This document shows positions 46,761 to 58,900 of a stretch of 64,000 nt of DNA, piece after piece. The position numbers and the translations under genes are program-made. The notes beneath the pieces are model-generated. The model was not told the origin of the DNA, searched no databases, and saw only the letters and a list, made by a program, of their open reading frames with translations. The stretch is taken from the NCBI GenBank assembly GCA_027625915.1, contig JANTQA010000063.1, positions 7,087,501-7,151,500 on the forward strand. The letters are read 5' to 3'. The DNA is from Anaeramoeba flamelloides (Eukaryota; Metamonada; Anaeramoebidae). Each line of letters begins with the position of its first letter. The stretch's first letter is position 1.

Positions 46761-47842
46761 GTAGTGAAATTAAGTAGATTGTTGAAAATGGGATATTCTA
46801 GAATTTAATATTTTTATTTTTTAAGTGAATATTGTTACACTTACTTTACAGACAATAAAATCTTAATCTTCTTTCAAAGAAAATATTTTTTTTTAAATAA
46901 TTTTGAAATATGTTGGGTATGAAATTTCAATAATTAGAAAAATGGATCAAACTTTTTAAAAACAATAATTCATTTTTGAAAAATCGTATTAAAAGAAACG
47001 TTAGTTCTTAATGTTATCATATTTTTACTTTATTTTTCAATTTCAAGATTGTAAATTGTTTTGGATTTTCTATAAAATTTAATCTAAGATCTTCTTTAGT
47101 TTACTAGTCCATTGATATGACAATACAATGAAACAAAACAGACCAACGAATTAATTCGAAACAAAAATAATTAGGGGAACATGAAGACAACCATAAAGTT
47201 AATAAATACATTTTACAATTTTGTTAAAAGTTAAAAAAAATTATTACTCAGTCACTTTTAAACACTGAATTCTAAATTTCTAACAGTATTTTAGTTGTTC
47301 AAAATTTGAAGTAGTAATCCTTTTTAGAGGCATTTTTTTTTTATTTTCCAATTAAAAAACGAAATTTTTAGTTCAAATTCTAAAATAATTTTTCTACTCG
47401 TTGAGAAATGATATTTTTAGACATTTAATTAAACTTCCTTAGTTAACTCTAAGACAAATTTTTTTACTTTGAGAAGTTGAGTGTTATGGAAATAATAAAT
47501 ATAAATTTTGGAAATTGAAATAAAAAATTTTTAAAATATTCAATGAAAATAACAGTATAATTAAAGTCAAACCAAATGATCACAGTTAAATTTTTGCTAA
47601 ATCTTCGTGTCTGAGTAACAACCTACATTTTTTTTGAGATACAGTACCCTTCCAAAATTTTTAAATCTAAATTGCTTTCTTTTGTTTATTTCCTTTTGCA
47701 AAGTAAAAAGTAATTTAGAAAAATTTGATGGTAAAATTCATCTTGTAGAAAACATAAAAAGTAATAAAATGACAACACAATCTCAAAATGAAAATAGTTG
47801 TGGAAATAATTTAAAATCATTTTCACATTTTTTTTTGACTTT

Positions 47843-48680
47843 ATGATCAAAATTTCAACAAAAGAAAAACTTCAATCAAAATTTGATCTTTCAACGAAAG
47901 AACCAATTTTACAACAATACAGATGCGCACTTCGACAAAGTAATGGGCTTCTGAGACAGGGGTGGCTCTATTTAACACCTTTATCAGTTATATTCTATTC
48001 AAATATTTTTGGTATTCGGAAAACAATCAAGACACCTTTTTCCAAATGCTCGATGATCTTTGGAACAACTTTTTTAAAATTCCCAAACTCGATTAAAATT
48101 ACAAGAAATGACAACAAGGAAAGCCTTTTTTTTACTTCCTTTTTGTCACGTGATCAATGCTTAAGGAATCTTCATAAGTCTTTGAAGGAATATAAAAAAA
48201 ACGAAGCCATGCAATTATTAAGCAAACACAAGACTTCAATCGAGAATGACAATGGTGATCACAGTAGTGATGAAAATTACGATCCTAGTGGAGGGGAAGA
48301 TGAACAAGAAGAGGAATTTGGTTCCAAATTTAATTTTCAGGAATTAAACCAAACAAAGAATTCTCAATCTTTCCACCTGAAAACAGATTCTAAAAATTCA
48401 ATACAGTGTATTGATTCTGAATTTAAAGAAGTAGAATCAGAAACAAAAACTAATTATGAATCAAAAGCGAAATTATACTTAGAAACAGAATCAGAAATTG
48501 AATCAGAGATAGAGTCAGAATCAGAAACAGAATCAGAAACAAAAACAAAAACAAAGACAAGAATTGAGTCAGAACCACAAACAAAAATGGAAATACAATC
48601 AAGATCTGAGAAGGAATATGAATGGGAACTGGGGTTGGACATGGATTCGAAAACTGAAATGAGGAAAAAAAAGCGAGTCA

Positions 48681-48711
<31 letters not shown>

Positions 48712-49584
48712 GATCATGAAAAGGAAAAAGGAATGAAAAAACATTTAAAATCAAAAGAGAAGAAAAAAGTTAAAAACTTTGTATCCAATTCGATTCGGGA
48801 AGGGTATTTAAAAATTTATAAAAAATTTGATAATAGGTGGGTTATTAGATTTTTTAAAATCCTGATAAATGGAAAAAAGCAAAAAATTGTTTGCTTATAT
48901 ATGAACGAGCACAGCACAAACCCAATTGGTGAATTGAATATTAATAATATTAAAATCGATCCAAATCTAAAAAAAAATAAGGAAAGCGGAGAATTTCTTT
49001 TTAAAATTAAATTAAAGAAAAATAAAATCTTCAAATTGATAGCTGAAAATGAACAAGTTACTTTAGAGTGGATAAGAGCTTTTCAATTTAATGTGAATAA
49101 CAAAACAAATTCGAATTTAAATAATGAAAATGGAAATGATGCCAATAGTAATAGCGAACATAATATAAATCTGGATTCAAATGAAAATGGAGATGCAAAT
49201 GGGAACCAACCAATAATAACAAATCAAAACAATAATTTTGCAAAGGTTAAAAAACCTAGGAAGAATTATTTAAATAATTTAATAAATTATTGGTCACGAT
49301 CTATTAATTTTAAGAAATTAAACCAAAGCGTGGAATTTAAAATTACTTTCATAATCATCACTAGTATTTTTATTTTTCATTTTTTTAATTTAGCATTTAA
49401 TACATTACCAAACAATACCCCACCAAATGATCTTGATGAAATTTTTGAAAAAAATCAAAAAAAATTTGATTATCTAAGAAATTTTTTAAAAAATAAACAA
49501 AAAGTGGATATCGTGGAACCTAAAACTGCAACAGAAAACAAGAATCGATTTCACCAAGAACAACCAGAGAATCCCAATGGATAA
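47843..49584 (+). CDS. GRAM-PH domain membrane protein, frame slip in A-run
   Basis: Two overlapping frames, 47843-48736 and 48733-49584, almost certainly form one gene. The first has a GRAM domain at residues about 20-125 (CALRQSNGLLRQGWLYLTPL, SVIFYSNIFGIRKTIKTPF, ITRNDNKESLFFTSFLSRD), then an acidic E/S/T region (ESEIESEIESESETESE) and a lysine run. The second frame stays open upstream of its ATG to the A-run (DHEKEKGMKKHLKSK). It then gives a PH domain (REGYLKIYKKFDNRWVIRFF through VTLEWIRAFQF), an Asn-rich linker, one hydrophobic span (ITFIIITSIFIFHFFNLAF) and a 60-residue tail. The switch falls at A20-G-A11 (48677-48712), where a one-base miscount would restore one protein of about 580 residues. 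Lipid binding by GRAM and PH with a single C-terminal anchor suggests a role at membranes or contact sites. Related GRAM proteins carry a StART-like domain, not seen here. Confidence 0.8.
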
Positions 49585-52262
49585 AAATCATTTTTTAAGA
49601 TCCGCCTTTTCAATTGATTTCTAGATTCCATATGCTTGGATCAACATTATTCTATTTTACGATTATAACTGGCTTTGATTTTACAAATTATCTTTAATAG
49701 CAATGTAAAATACTTTTATATTATGGATATTTTTTATGTTTATATAGAATAATTAAGGAGGGGGTCAATTATTATTGGGTTGGTTGATGCTAATTAAGGA
49801 ATTATTGTTTTTTATTTGTATTCCCAGTAAAAAAAAAAATAAATAAATAAAAATAAAAATAAATAAAAATAAATATAAATAAATAAAAAAATAATATTTT
49901 AGAAATAAAATATGTTTCTGAAAAATAACAGCAACAATAATGATGACGATAATAATAATAATAATAAAAATTAAGAAAAATATTTAGAAAAAATTGTGTA
50001 TTATGTTTTTATTCTTAAAAGCAAAAAAATAAAATTCTTGATAATTTATGGATTAATAATATTTAGATCCTAATTGAGGTTTTTTATTTAAAACCAAATA
50101 ACTTTTTTCTTTTAAATTAAAACTTGCAGTTAATTGAGTGATTTAAATTTAAATAATCAATTTTTTTCTTGCATAAAAATTCTTATCAACTATTTTTAAT
50201 CAAAAATTATTGATTTATTTTTTTATTATTAGGATTATTATATTTGTTTTATTGAGAATATACATAATTAATTCGATGTATATAAAGAAAATATTTTTTT
50301 TTAATTGATTTCAATAAATTAATAATCAAAATAAAATAAAACGTATATATTTTCATTTTCCTTTGTATAATTTATTCTTATTCTTATTCTTATTTTTATT
50401 TTGTGGATGTGTTTAGAATTCTTTGATTATTCTATCAATTATTATACACCATGAAAAATATTTTTTATATATTTATTGTAAATGGTAATTCATATTTTTT
50501 CCAGTATTGAAGAAAAATATTCCTCAGAAATTTTGTTCAAGGAATATTTTTAACTTTGTATGAATTCCTAGTACTCTGACACTCAAATTATTTCACCCTT
50601 ATTTACACAAGATCGACAAACTGAAAATTTTATAAATTTTGACATGTTCTAATTTTACTATAAGAGCCTCGCAAAATTTGACAATCGCAAGAGAAGATCA
50701 TAGTTGGTAACTTTATATTTCTTATCACCCCGGATTTACTGAAATTTCATCAAGTTTTCAATAAAAAGATTTAAAATGATATTGATGTGTTAATATATAT
50801 TTTTTCTTGTTTGTCTTTAATAGAGATTTCAATTAGTATAAAACATCACAATAGTTCAAAGATAAATTACTTAACGTTATTGTAATTTTTTTTTCAATAT
50901 TGGAAAAATAAATTATAATTATTCATTATTACATTTTTCTTTTAAAGATTTTTCTTTTTTTTTTTTAATTTTTAAAATTAGAAATTTTATAATAATTATA
51001 GTAATTCAAAACACAACACATTGATTTATTGATATTAACTATCAAATAATGTTGTTAATTTTATGATAAAATAAATCAAAAAAACTAGATATTATTGAGA
51101 AATCTTCATTTTTTTAGATAAAATTTCAATAAATATTGAACTAAGAGAAAAAAGAAAATTTATTATATAGTCCAAAATTCAAAATTTTATTATGAATAAT
51201 TTTCTAAAATATTAAGTTAAATAATAGAAAATAATTGAGAAAAAAAACATAAAAAATCAGGAGCGTAATAATATCATTTTATACAATGTAATTAAAACAA
51301 ATAAAAACTTCTTTAATAGATAAAATAACCAACCTTAAAAATTTTAAAAAAAATCAAAAAATAACTTTAAAACATTATTCAAAGATAATAAAATAATCTT
51401 CAAAACAAATAATTTTTTTATTTATTTATTTTTTTTTCTGAATTTTGTTGTTAGTAAAAAGTTTGAAAAAAATCTTACTGAAATTTGAATTTTTGCATCT
51501 AAATTAACTCAAACACTGAAAAATAATTTATGATCTATTGTCTATTTCAATAATATTGTTAATTTTATGTCTAATTTTTAAAAATCACAAAATAATTTTT
51601 AGAAAAAAATTAATAAAAAAAAATCAATAATTTATCTGATTTAAACTATTAACAAAATCATTTAAATTTGAAAAAAAATCTTTTTTGAAAAAATTTTCAA
51701 ATTTTAGAATGAAAAAATAGTATTATTTTTTTAAAAAATTAAATTTAATCTATTTTTTTATTTTTTTTTATTTTAAGAATTAAATAAATATAATGCTATT
51801 GAATGTTAAACTATTGATGATAAAAAATTTCAATGTGAATTTTAAATATACTTGGTAATGAATTTATTATTTATTAAACTATTTTTGACAATGTTGGAGT
51901 GTAAAGGGATACAATAAAATTTGGTAAAGTATGAAGTGTTTTAATCATTAAAACTAGTAAGTTTTTGATGTATAGACAAACTCTTCAAAAAAAAAAAAAA
52001 CAAAAAAAAAAAATTTTTTTAACAAAATTCTGATGGAAAAATAATAAAATAACAAGAAATAAGAAAAAATTTTCAAATGTTGAAAATATTTGTTTTCTAT
52101 GTTATTTTTTTATTGTAAGTAACTATACAATTTTTAATTATAAAATTTTCAAAGATAATTTTTTGTAAATTTTATATTTTGGTTTCTTTCATAAAAATTT
52201 AAATTAAAGAATTTATTTTTTATGTAATTGGGATATATGTGTTTCGAATAGATATAAACTAA

Positions 52263-52779
52263 ATTCAAAATATTTGAACACAGTTTAAACATTTGAAAGA
52301 ATAGCAATAATCCACTTTACACTCAATTTGGGAATAATTTTGATTTTACAAACTCTAACATTTTTTGTCTTTTTTGTTTTGTTTTCATTTCCTTTTTTCT
52401 AGTTACGTAATCTCTTTCCTTAGATCTGGAAATTTTTTCAGATGGTTAATAGAAGCCTAGTCTTGAGTGATTTAAATTGAAAAATCACATACAATTTGTT
52501 GATGGTATCTTATCGTTTGATCGATCAACAATTGTTGGTGAAATTTCAACAAATTTACCAATAAATTTTTTGTTCAGCTGGTTTCATTATTTTGAACTCC
52601 AATTTTTTTTTTTTTTACATTTTATATAGTGTTCTTTAATTTGGATGAAAATGATTACTTATACAAACATTAGTACCCTGGCAACTTGTATGTGTTTTTA
52701 TATTAGGTTTGGAAAAATATAATAAATTGAGTTTTATTTTGCATATTTTTGTTTGAGGGTGTATCCAAATTTTTGGAAT
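52263..52779 (+). repeat. F family element, copy F2 (~517 bp)
   Basis: Left ATTCAAAATATTTGAACACA and right GTGTATCCAAATTTTTGGAAT ends are imperfect inverted repeats. The interior is collinear with F1 and F3, including GTTACGTAATCT, TTTGATCGATCAACAATTG and AAAATATAATAAATTGAG. Confidence 0.78.
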
Positions 52780-54906
52780 GGGGTTTATATTCCAACATAA
52801 TCTAATTTCAGACTGTATTCCTTTTGAAGGTTTAGTAACTTTGTAATTGTTTTTTTATTGAACAAAATATTTTTATCATTATTATTGTTATTATTGTTGT
52901 TGAAAAAGTATAAATTACTCTCTAGACTTTCTACAAATTAAGTTTCAAAAACGGACATTGAAAAGTGTTATAGTATATTTCATTATTTTTAATTAATGAA
53001 AATAATTTCAAACTATCACAGTTGAATATTAATTCATTACGATTTATTGCTTTTAATTTATTGTGAAAAAAATAATCAATATTGTTCACACGAAGGACCT
53101 ACCTCAAAAATAATCAATATTTATATGTATTCCTTTCTATTTATATTTTGAAACGGAAATGACAAAATTCCTTTGAATTTTTCTTTGTTACATGATATTA
53201 TAATATATTTTAGTAATGAATAAAATGTCATGAATTTAAGAACTATTGAACTTGATCAATAAATTAAATATTTTTGGGTATAAAATAAAGGATTTCGATT
53301 TTGATATTATTGTTAATTATTTTTATATGGTGTTTTTGGGTGGTATAGAGCACTAAAATATTTCCTAAACAAGAGAACTGAGTAAAAATAAAAATTTTCT
53401 TTAATTCCTAGAAAACTCAAAAAAAAGAATGAAATGGTTTTTTTTCTTATCTTTGTTAAAGGCCTATTTATTTTCTAATCAAAATAAAAATTCATAAAAG
53501 TTAATGAAAGTTTTCAGAATTCATTAGAATAGAATAACCCCTTAAAAAAATTACATATATTATTTTAAATTCTGGAAAACCGGATGAAATTATTAACTCT
53601 TAAAAATAAAAGCTTTATTATATATGTAATTATATATTTCATTTTCTTCCCTGTTAAAATAAATCACTTGAATGCCTTTTTATAACCAAACAAAAGATAC
53701 AATAAAAATTTTCAGAATCAAATTAATATATTGATATAACTTTTTAAAAAGTTGATATCGAATAAATTTAATTATATCTTTGGACATACTGTAATTTTAA
53801 TATTTGTTTTTTGAGTATTTTTACGTAAAAATTACAATGAAGGTAGAGATAATTTTTTTCTTTTTTTTGAATTTAATTTTTTTTTCTAAACTAATATATT
53901 TTCAATTTATAATTCATTTTTTTAAATATTAATGAGTGCCTTTCCCTTTTTTACATATTTTGGTAATATCTGTCATTAATCAGGAATTTAAATAATTTAA
54001 ATTTTTTGTTATAAAATTAAAAAATGATAATTAATAAATTAATTGATTTAATATATATTATATAAACAATCTAATTTGTAAGCTATTATTGTTCAGAGAA
54101 TTAATAATTTTTTAAATTTTTTACTTTATTTATATGTTTCAATGATTTTTTTTCAAATTATAAACTATATGTGGAATTTTAACCAAATTAATACCTAATT
54201 ATTTAATTTTTATAAATCTTTGATTATTTTTATTAGGTTTAATAATAGATTTTATAATTATTTTAGATTTCGAATTTATTTTTTTATTTGTTAATTGTTT
54301 ATTTTCTTTTAAGGTTTACAATCCCTGAAACTGGAAAAAAGATTAAAAATAAATAAATAATTAAGAGTATTTTTTTAAAATGTATAATTTTTAATAAATG
54401 AAAATGTGAGATTAGAATTTATAAAATATAAAAAACTGTAAACATCTCAATTATAAAAATGCTCATTTGATAAAACAAAAGATCATTTTTGGAAATTTAC
54501 AAAAAAAAAAGATTGAATTTTTTTTTTAAATTTTTTTTTGGGTTTAAGAATACTTTGTAACTTTTTTTTTTATTTGAATTTTTGCCAATGAGATCCAATC
54601 AGAAATTTATGATTTGTTATTTGAATTTTGTGAATCAAAAGAAGGATAATTTCGCAATACACTTTTTAGTTTCAAAAATTTTGAGTATGAAGCAAATCCA
54701 CGGAAAATGATTAGAACCTTAAGGGATTATCGTCTACCAAGGAGAAGCCTATGAACAAAGTATGTTGTGATTGAACCTAACCACATTCGTTCTACATGGT
54801 TCGAATGTCTCTAAAAAATCGATTAGTCAAGTAGTAATATTTGTTGATCTCATCAATTAAAAATGATCTATGTATTAGTAAAAAAACCCAAACAATTTCA
54901 GAATAA

Positions 54907-55003
54907 AATCTGCATTTCGCCATAAATTTAAAGGTTGAATTATCAATATTCAGACTACAAAGTCACAAAATATCTTTCTTAAATCTGTGGCGAAATGTAG
55001 ATT
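54907..55003. repeat. 97-bp foldback element
   Basis: The arm AATCTGCATTTCGCCATAAA (from 54907) is inverted at 54980-55003 (TAAATCTGTGGCGAAATGTA), 21 of 24 bases pairing, with a 49-bp loop. A weaker relative without clear arms lies at 39280-39430. Confidence 0.6.
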
Positions 55004-55928
55004 AGTTACTAAAAAATTCAATTTTTTATAAAAATTAAATAATTAACGAATAAATTTTTTTGACAAATTATTTCTCAATACATGCAAATATATTGATGCT
55101 ATAAGTATCTTTATCAAAAGCAAACAAAACTAATCAGTCTTTGTGCTTGTATGTTGATGATTATTGAGTTAATCTTTGAAATTCAAAAATTAAAAAAATA
55201 GGTACTTTTGGAAGTTCTAAATCTAAATTATTAGATATCAGAATACTGTATTTTGGGTTTTCTATTTTGAGATTTGGAAAAGGAATTAAAAAAAATTTTT
55301 TCAAAATGAAAATTTTTTAATTGTGATCATTAGTAAAAAATGTAAGAATTTATTGTGCAATAAGATTTATAATAGATTTTTTTAGAGCTATTTGAGCCAT
55401 GTCGCACTAATATCATTTGCACCCAATTACAACATACTTTGATTATAGAGAAATCTATGGTGACGCTAATCCTTTAAGTGATATAAAGTATTAAAAATCC
55501 CTGATTGAGTGTTTTTTAAACTATATCAACCAAAAAATAATTTGGGTTAAGTTTAAAAAAAAAAATCAAGGGAAAAAAATTAATTAGAAAAGATATAATT
55601 AAAAAATATAAAATTAAAAAATGAAAATTTTCGTTCTTTGTATTAGGTATCTAACTAATGGAGCAAAAAAATTAATAAAAATAAATAATGACTAGTTAAT
55701 TAGTGTTTAATAAAATGAAGGAAAAAAAAAAACAAAAAAATAATTTGTAGTTAAGAGTCTTAGTAAATAATCTAAAGTTAAAAAAATAAAAAAAAAAAAA
55801 TTCAAAAACATATAAAAAATAAGAACTAATTAAAAATATGAAGAAAATTAAAAAGTTTTTTTAAAAAGGAAAAAAAAAACAAAAAAGAAGCATGTAACTG
55901 AAAGACATGAAAGCAAACAAGAAACTTT

Positions 55929-58900
55929 TTAGAGTTTTCCTAAATCTTTCATGAAATCATACATGACTTGACCGATTTCATGAGGGAATTTAGCAACGCG
56001 TACACCGGCTTCTTTTAATGCACTAATTTTATCTGAGGCTTTTCCTTTTCCTCCAGCTACAATGGCACCTGCGTGGCCCATTCTTTTTCCTGGTGGTGCG
56101 GATGTTCCTGCAATAAATCCGACAACTGGTTTTTTGGATTTCCCAACGTTGTATTTTTTTAAAAATTCAGCACCGTCTTCTTCAGCACTTCCTCCGATTT
56201 CCCCAATCATGACAATACCTTCAGTTTCATCATCGTCCAAGAATTGTTCTAAGCAATCAACGAAATTTGTACTATTCAGAAATAGTTTTGAAAAAATCAA
56301 GACAAAAAAAATGAATTTTGAAGAAAAATTATATTAAATTTAGTAGGGTGTTGATTTTTTTAATTTATTAATTTGCGTTACTAAGAGTTCATTTTTCAAC
56401 TTTTGTTTGGTAAAAATGATATATTTATCTTAGAAAATTTCAAAGACTTGTTTTTATTTAGAAAGTTTTAAATACTAGCTTTCGTTTATTTGAATCTTAA
56501 TTTTTCTATTTGTCAAAATGGAATTTTAAATTAATTTCCTGTGTATTGATTAAAACAAATCAAATCGTACAACGGGGGATATCCAATTGATTTGTGAGTA
56601 ATTTATCAAAAGGTTTTTCAACACAATCAGATTTACAATTCAGTGATTTTTGGATGAAAAAACTTGATAAATTTTATTTTAAAAAAAATTGTTATTACCA
56701 TTGTTTGTAAAAAGTGTATATTATAAAAAAATTTACATTGTGTGATTCAAACTGCTTAAAAGAGTGGAAAAAATAGTTTGAGTTACTACTTTTTAAAACT
56801 TTGGGTTGTCACTTTTTTAAAACAGCTGTAAAGAAAAAATAGTTGAAATTAAATAAAAACATAGAGTCACTTTAAAAAAGTAATGTTCTTTTTTTTTATT
56901 GAAGAGAGGTGATTCAACAAAACTACCCCCTGTTTACCGTTAGGTTTTTTTTAATTTGAGAAATTAAAAGAAAATTTCTTGTTTTAAAAAAAACCTAGGA
57001 AATTTTCTTTTAATTTCTCAAATTAAAAAAAAAAAACGAGGCACTTGATGGCACTTGTCGTTAGGTTTTTTTTTAATTTTTGTTTTGATTAGAAAATCAA
57101 TAGATTTTCGAAACAAAAATAGTATTAAAAAAAGCCGCCATTATCTTTTCTTGAGTTTTCTGTTTATTTGTAAAATCAATAGATTTTCGTTAGGTTTTTT
57201 TTAATTTAGAAGTATAATTTAAACTTGTTCAATAACTTTAAAAAAAAAAGTAATGTTTTTTTTTTAAAAAAGCTTAATTTTGAAATCTCTAATTGATTTT
57301 AATTAACTTTGATAAAAAAAAAATTACAAATTTCATTTTAAAAAAATGTCATAAAAGAGTTTTTTAAATACAGTTCCAAAAATAAGTTAAATTTTGTTTG
57401 ATCAACAATTCAATAGATCTTTTTGTAAACTTTATAAATTAAATAGATCCATTCTTGAAAAAAAAAAAAAGATAATTATAATATAATTTTTAGAAAAATT
57501 GATTTCTTTCTTGGAATGTATTCATTTATTAATAATGTACAATTGAATTTTAAAATTAAACCTTCGAGAATGGGAAATTTGTAAGATATTGGATTTTTGA
57601 TAAATCTTTAAAATTTTGAGTTTTTTTTTTAAAAATTGTCTTTCCTTAATTATTTTTAAATCGAAAAAAAATATTTGCAACTTTTATTTCGATAAATACT
57701 GTTTTGAAACTTGATCATTTCAATTTATTTTTTGTAATATATTATTGAACAAAATATATTAACCATTAATACTATAAAAAATTGTAACTATCATTATTTT
57801 TTTTTTTTGTACAATTTAATTTATTTTGGTTAATAAAAATAAAAATTGTCCAATTCAAATGATTGTTTTTTTTCTTTTTTCATAATTTTTATTTTTATAA
57901 ATTAGATTTTAAATTGAAAAAATCAGTTGGCACTGTTAAATAAAAAAATAAATCAGTTAAAATTTTCATTCTAAACCCCAATTCAAAATTTTTAACACAC
58001 CAAAATTCAATTTTTGAAAAAAAAAAAAATCTTATTTAATCAATTCTCGAAGAAATACCAAATTAGAACCATTTACTAATTGAAATGTTAACTAATTTTT
58101 TATAAATTACAATACTCAGTAAATAAAAAATAAATAATTTTTAAAACTAATAAATTATCGGTGTGTTAGAAATTTTGGAGATGGGCAAAACCTAAAAATA
58201 CATTGCTAAATTTGTTTCAATTCTATTAGGAAAATTGATCGATCAAAGGTTAGATGATACCAACTACTTTCATTTGAGTTCTTCTATTTGGAACAACTCA
58301 ACTTTAACATAATATCAATATTTCAAAAATATTTTGGTCCAACAAAACAAATTACGTAATTCAAACAATGAAATGAAAACAAAAACTAAAAAGACAAAAA
58401 AATTATTTTCAGATTTTACAAAAATCAAATTTATTTCCAATTTGAATGAAATTGTATTATTGTGATTGTTTGTACTATTTTAGCTGTGTGTAAAATTTTG
58501 AATTTTAGTTTATATTCTAATATTTATAATTGATTAGATAATCTTTTGAAAGTATAACTCTTTAAATCTAGAAAGTTATTGTTTGATTTATTTGATTTCT
58601 TTAATTACTATAATTTCTGTATTTTCTATAATTTATGTAAATTCTGCTATTTGTTGACTTCATTATTTGGTATTAAAAAAAATTTCTACTCAAAATATTT
58701 TTTTTGGAAAATCAAATGAAATTATTGTCTGGTTTATTTTTTGATTAATACTTTTAAAATTTTGAATGAATAATAACTTTTCGTCATTTGCTTTTATTAT
58801 TTTTTTAAAGATGTTTACAATAAAAACATTTTCAAAAGTAAATCAGGATTTTTTGATTTTTCTAAATCTCTTAAAGCTAAATTATGACAGAAACAGAAAT

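Larger units (their letters stand above)
42923..47842. other. 4.9-kb intergenic region, repeats only
   Basis: Contains a mariner-type MITE (45187-45383), a GTGACTCAC-family fragment (45590-46012), repeat N copy 2 (about 46060-46760) and a diverged repeat at about 47335-47560 that resembles 22430-22720. 42923-45180 shows only AT-rich sequence. A frame at 47634-47846 ends in MTTQSQNENSCGNN-like sequence just upstream of the GRAM-PH gene and could be its true 5' part if a poly-T run at 47829-47837 is miscounted. Confidence 0.6.
49585..55928. other. 6.3-kb gene desert, extremely AT-rich
   Basis: No ORF with coding character. 49830-52200 is the most AT-biased part, with AAATAAATAAA-like and AATAATAATAAT-like simple sequence. 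It contains F family copy F2 (52263-52779), an S family fragment (54313-54332), a diverged repeat at 54530-54730 shared with 24780-24990, a 97-bp foldback (54907-55003) and a repeat at 55010-55470 shared with 2790-3420. 54740-54820 is locally richer in C and G but has no recognised feature. Confidence 0.65.

Noticed and set aside
54740-54820. Possible tRNA (GGTTCGAAT resembles a T-loop)
   Set aside because: No A-box, no acceptor stem pairing and no anticodon arm can be built around it.
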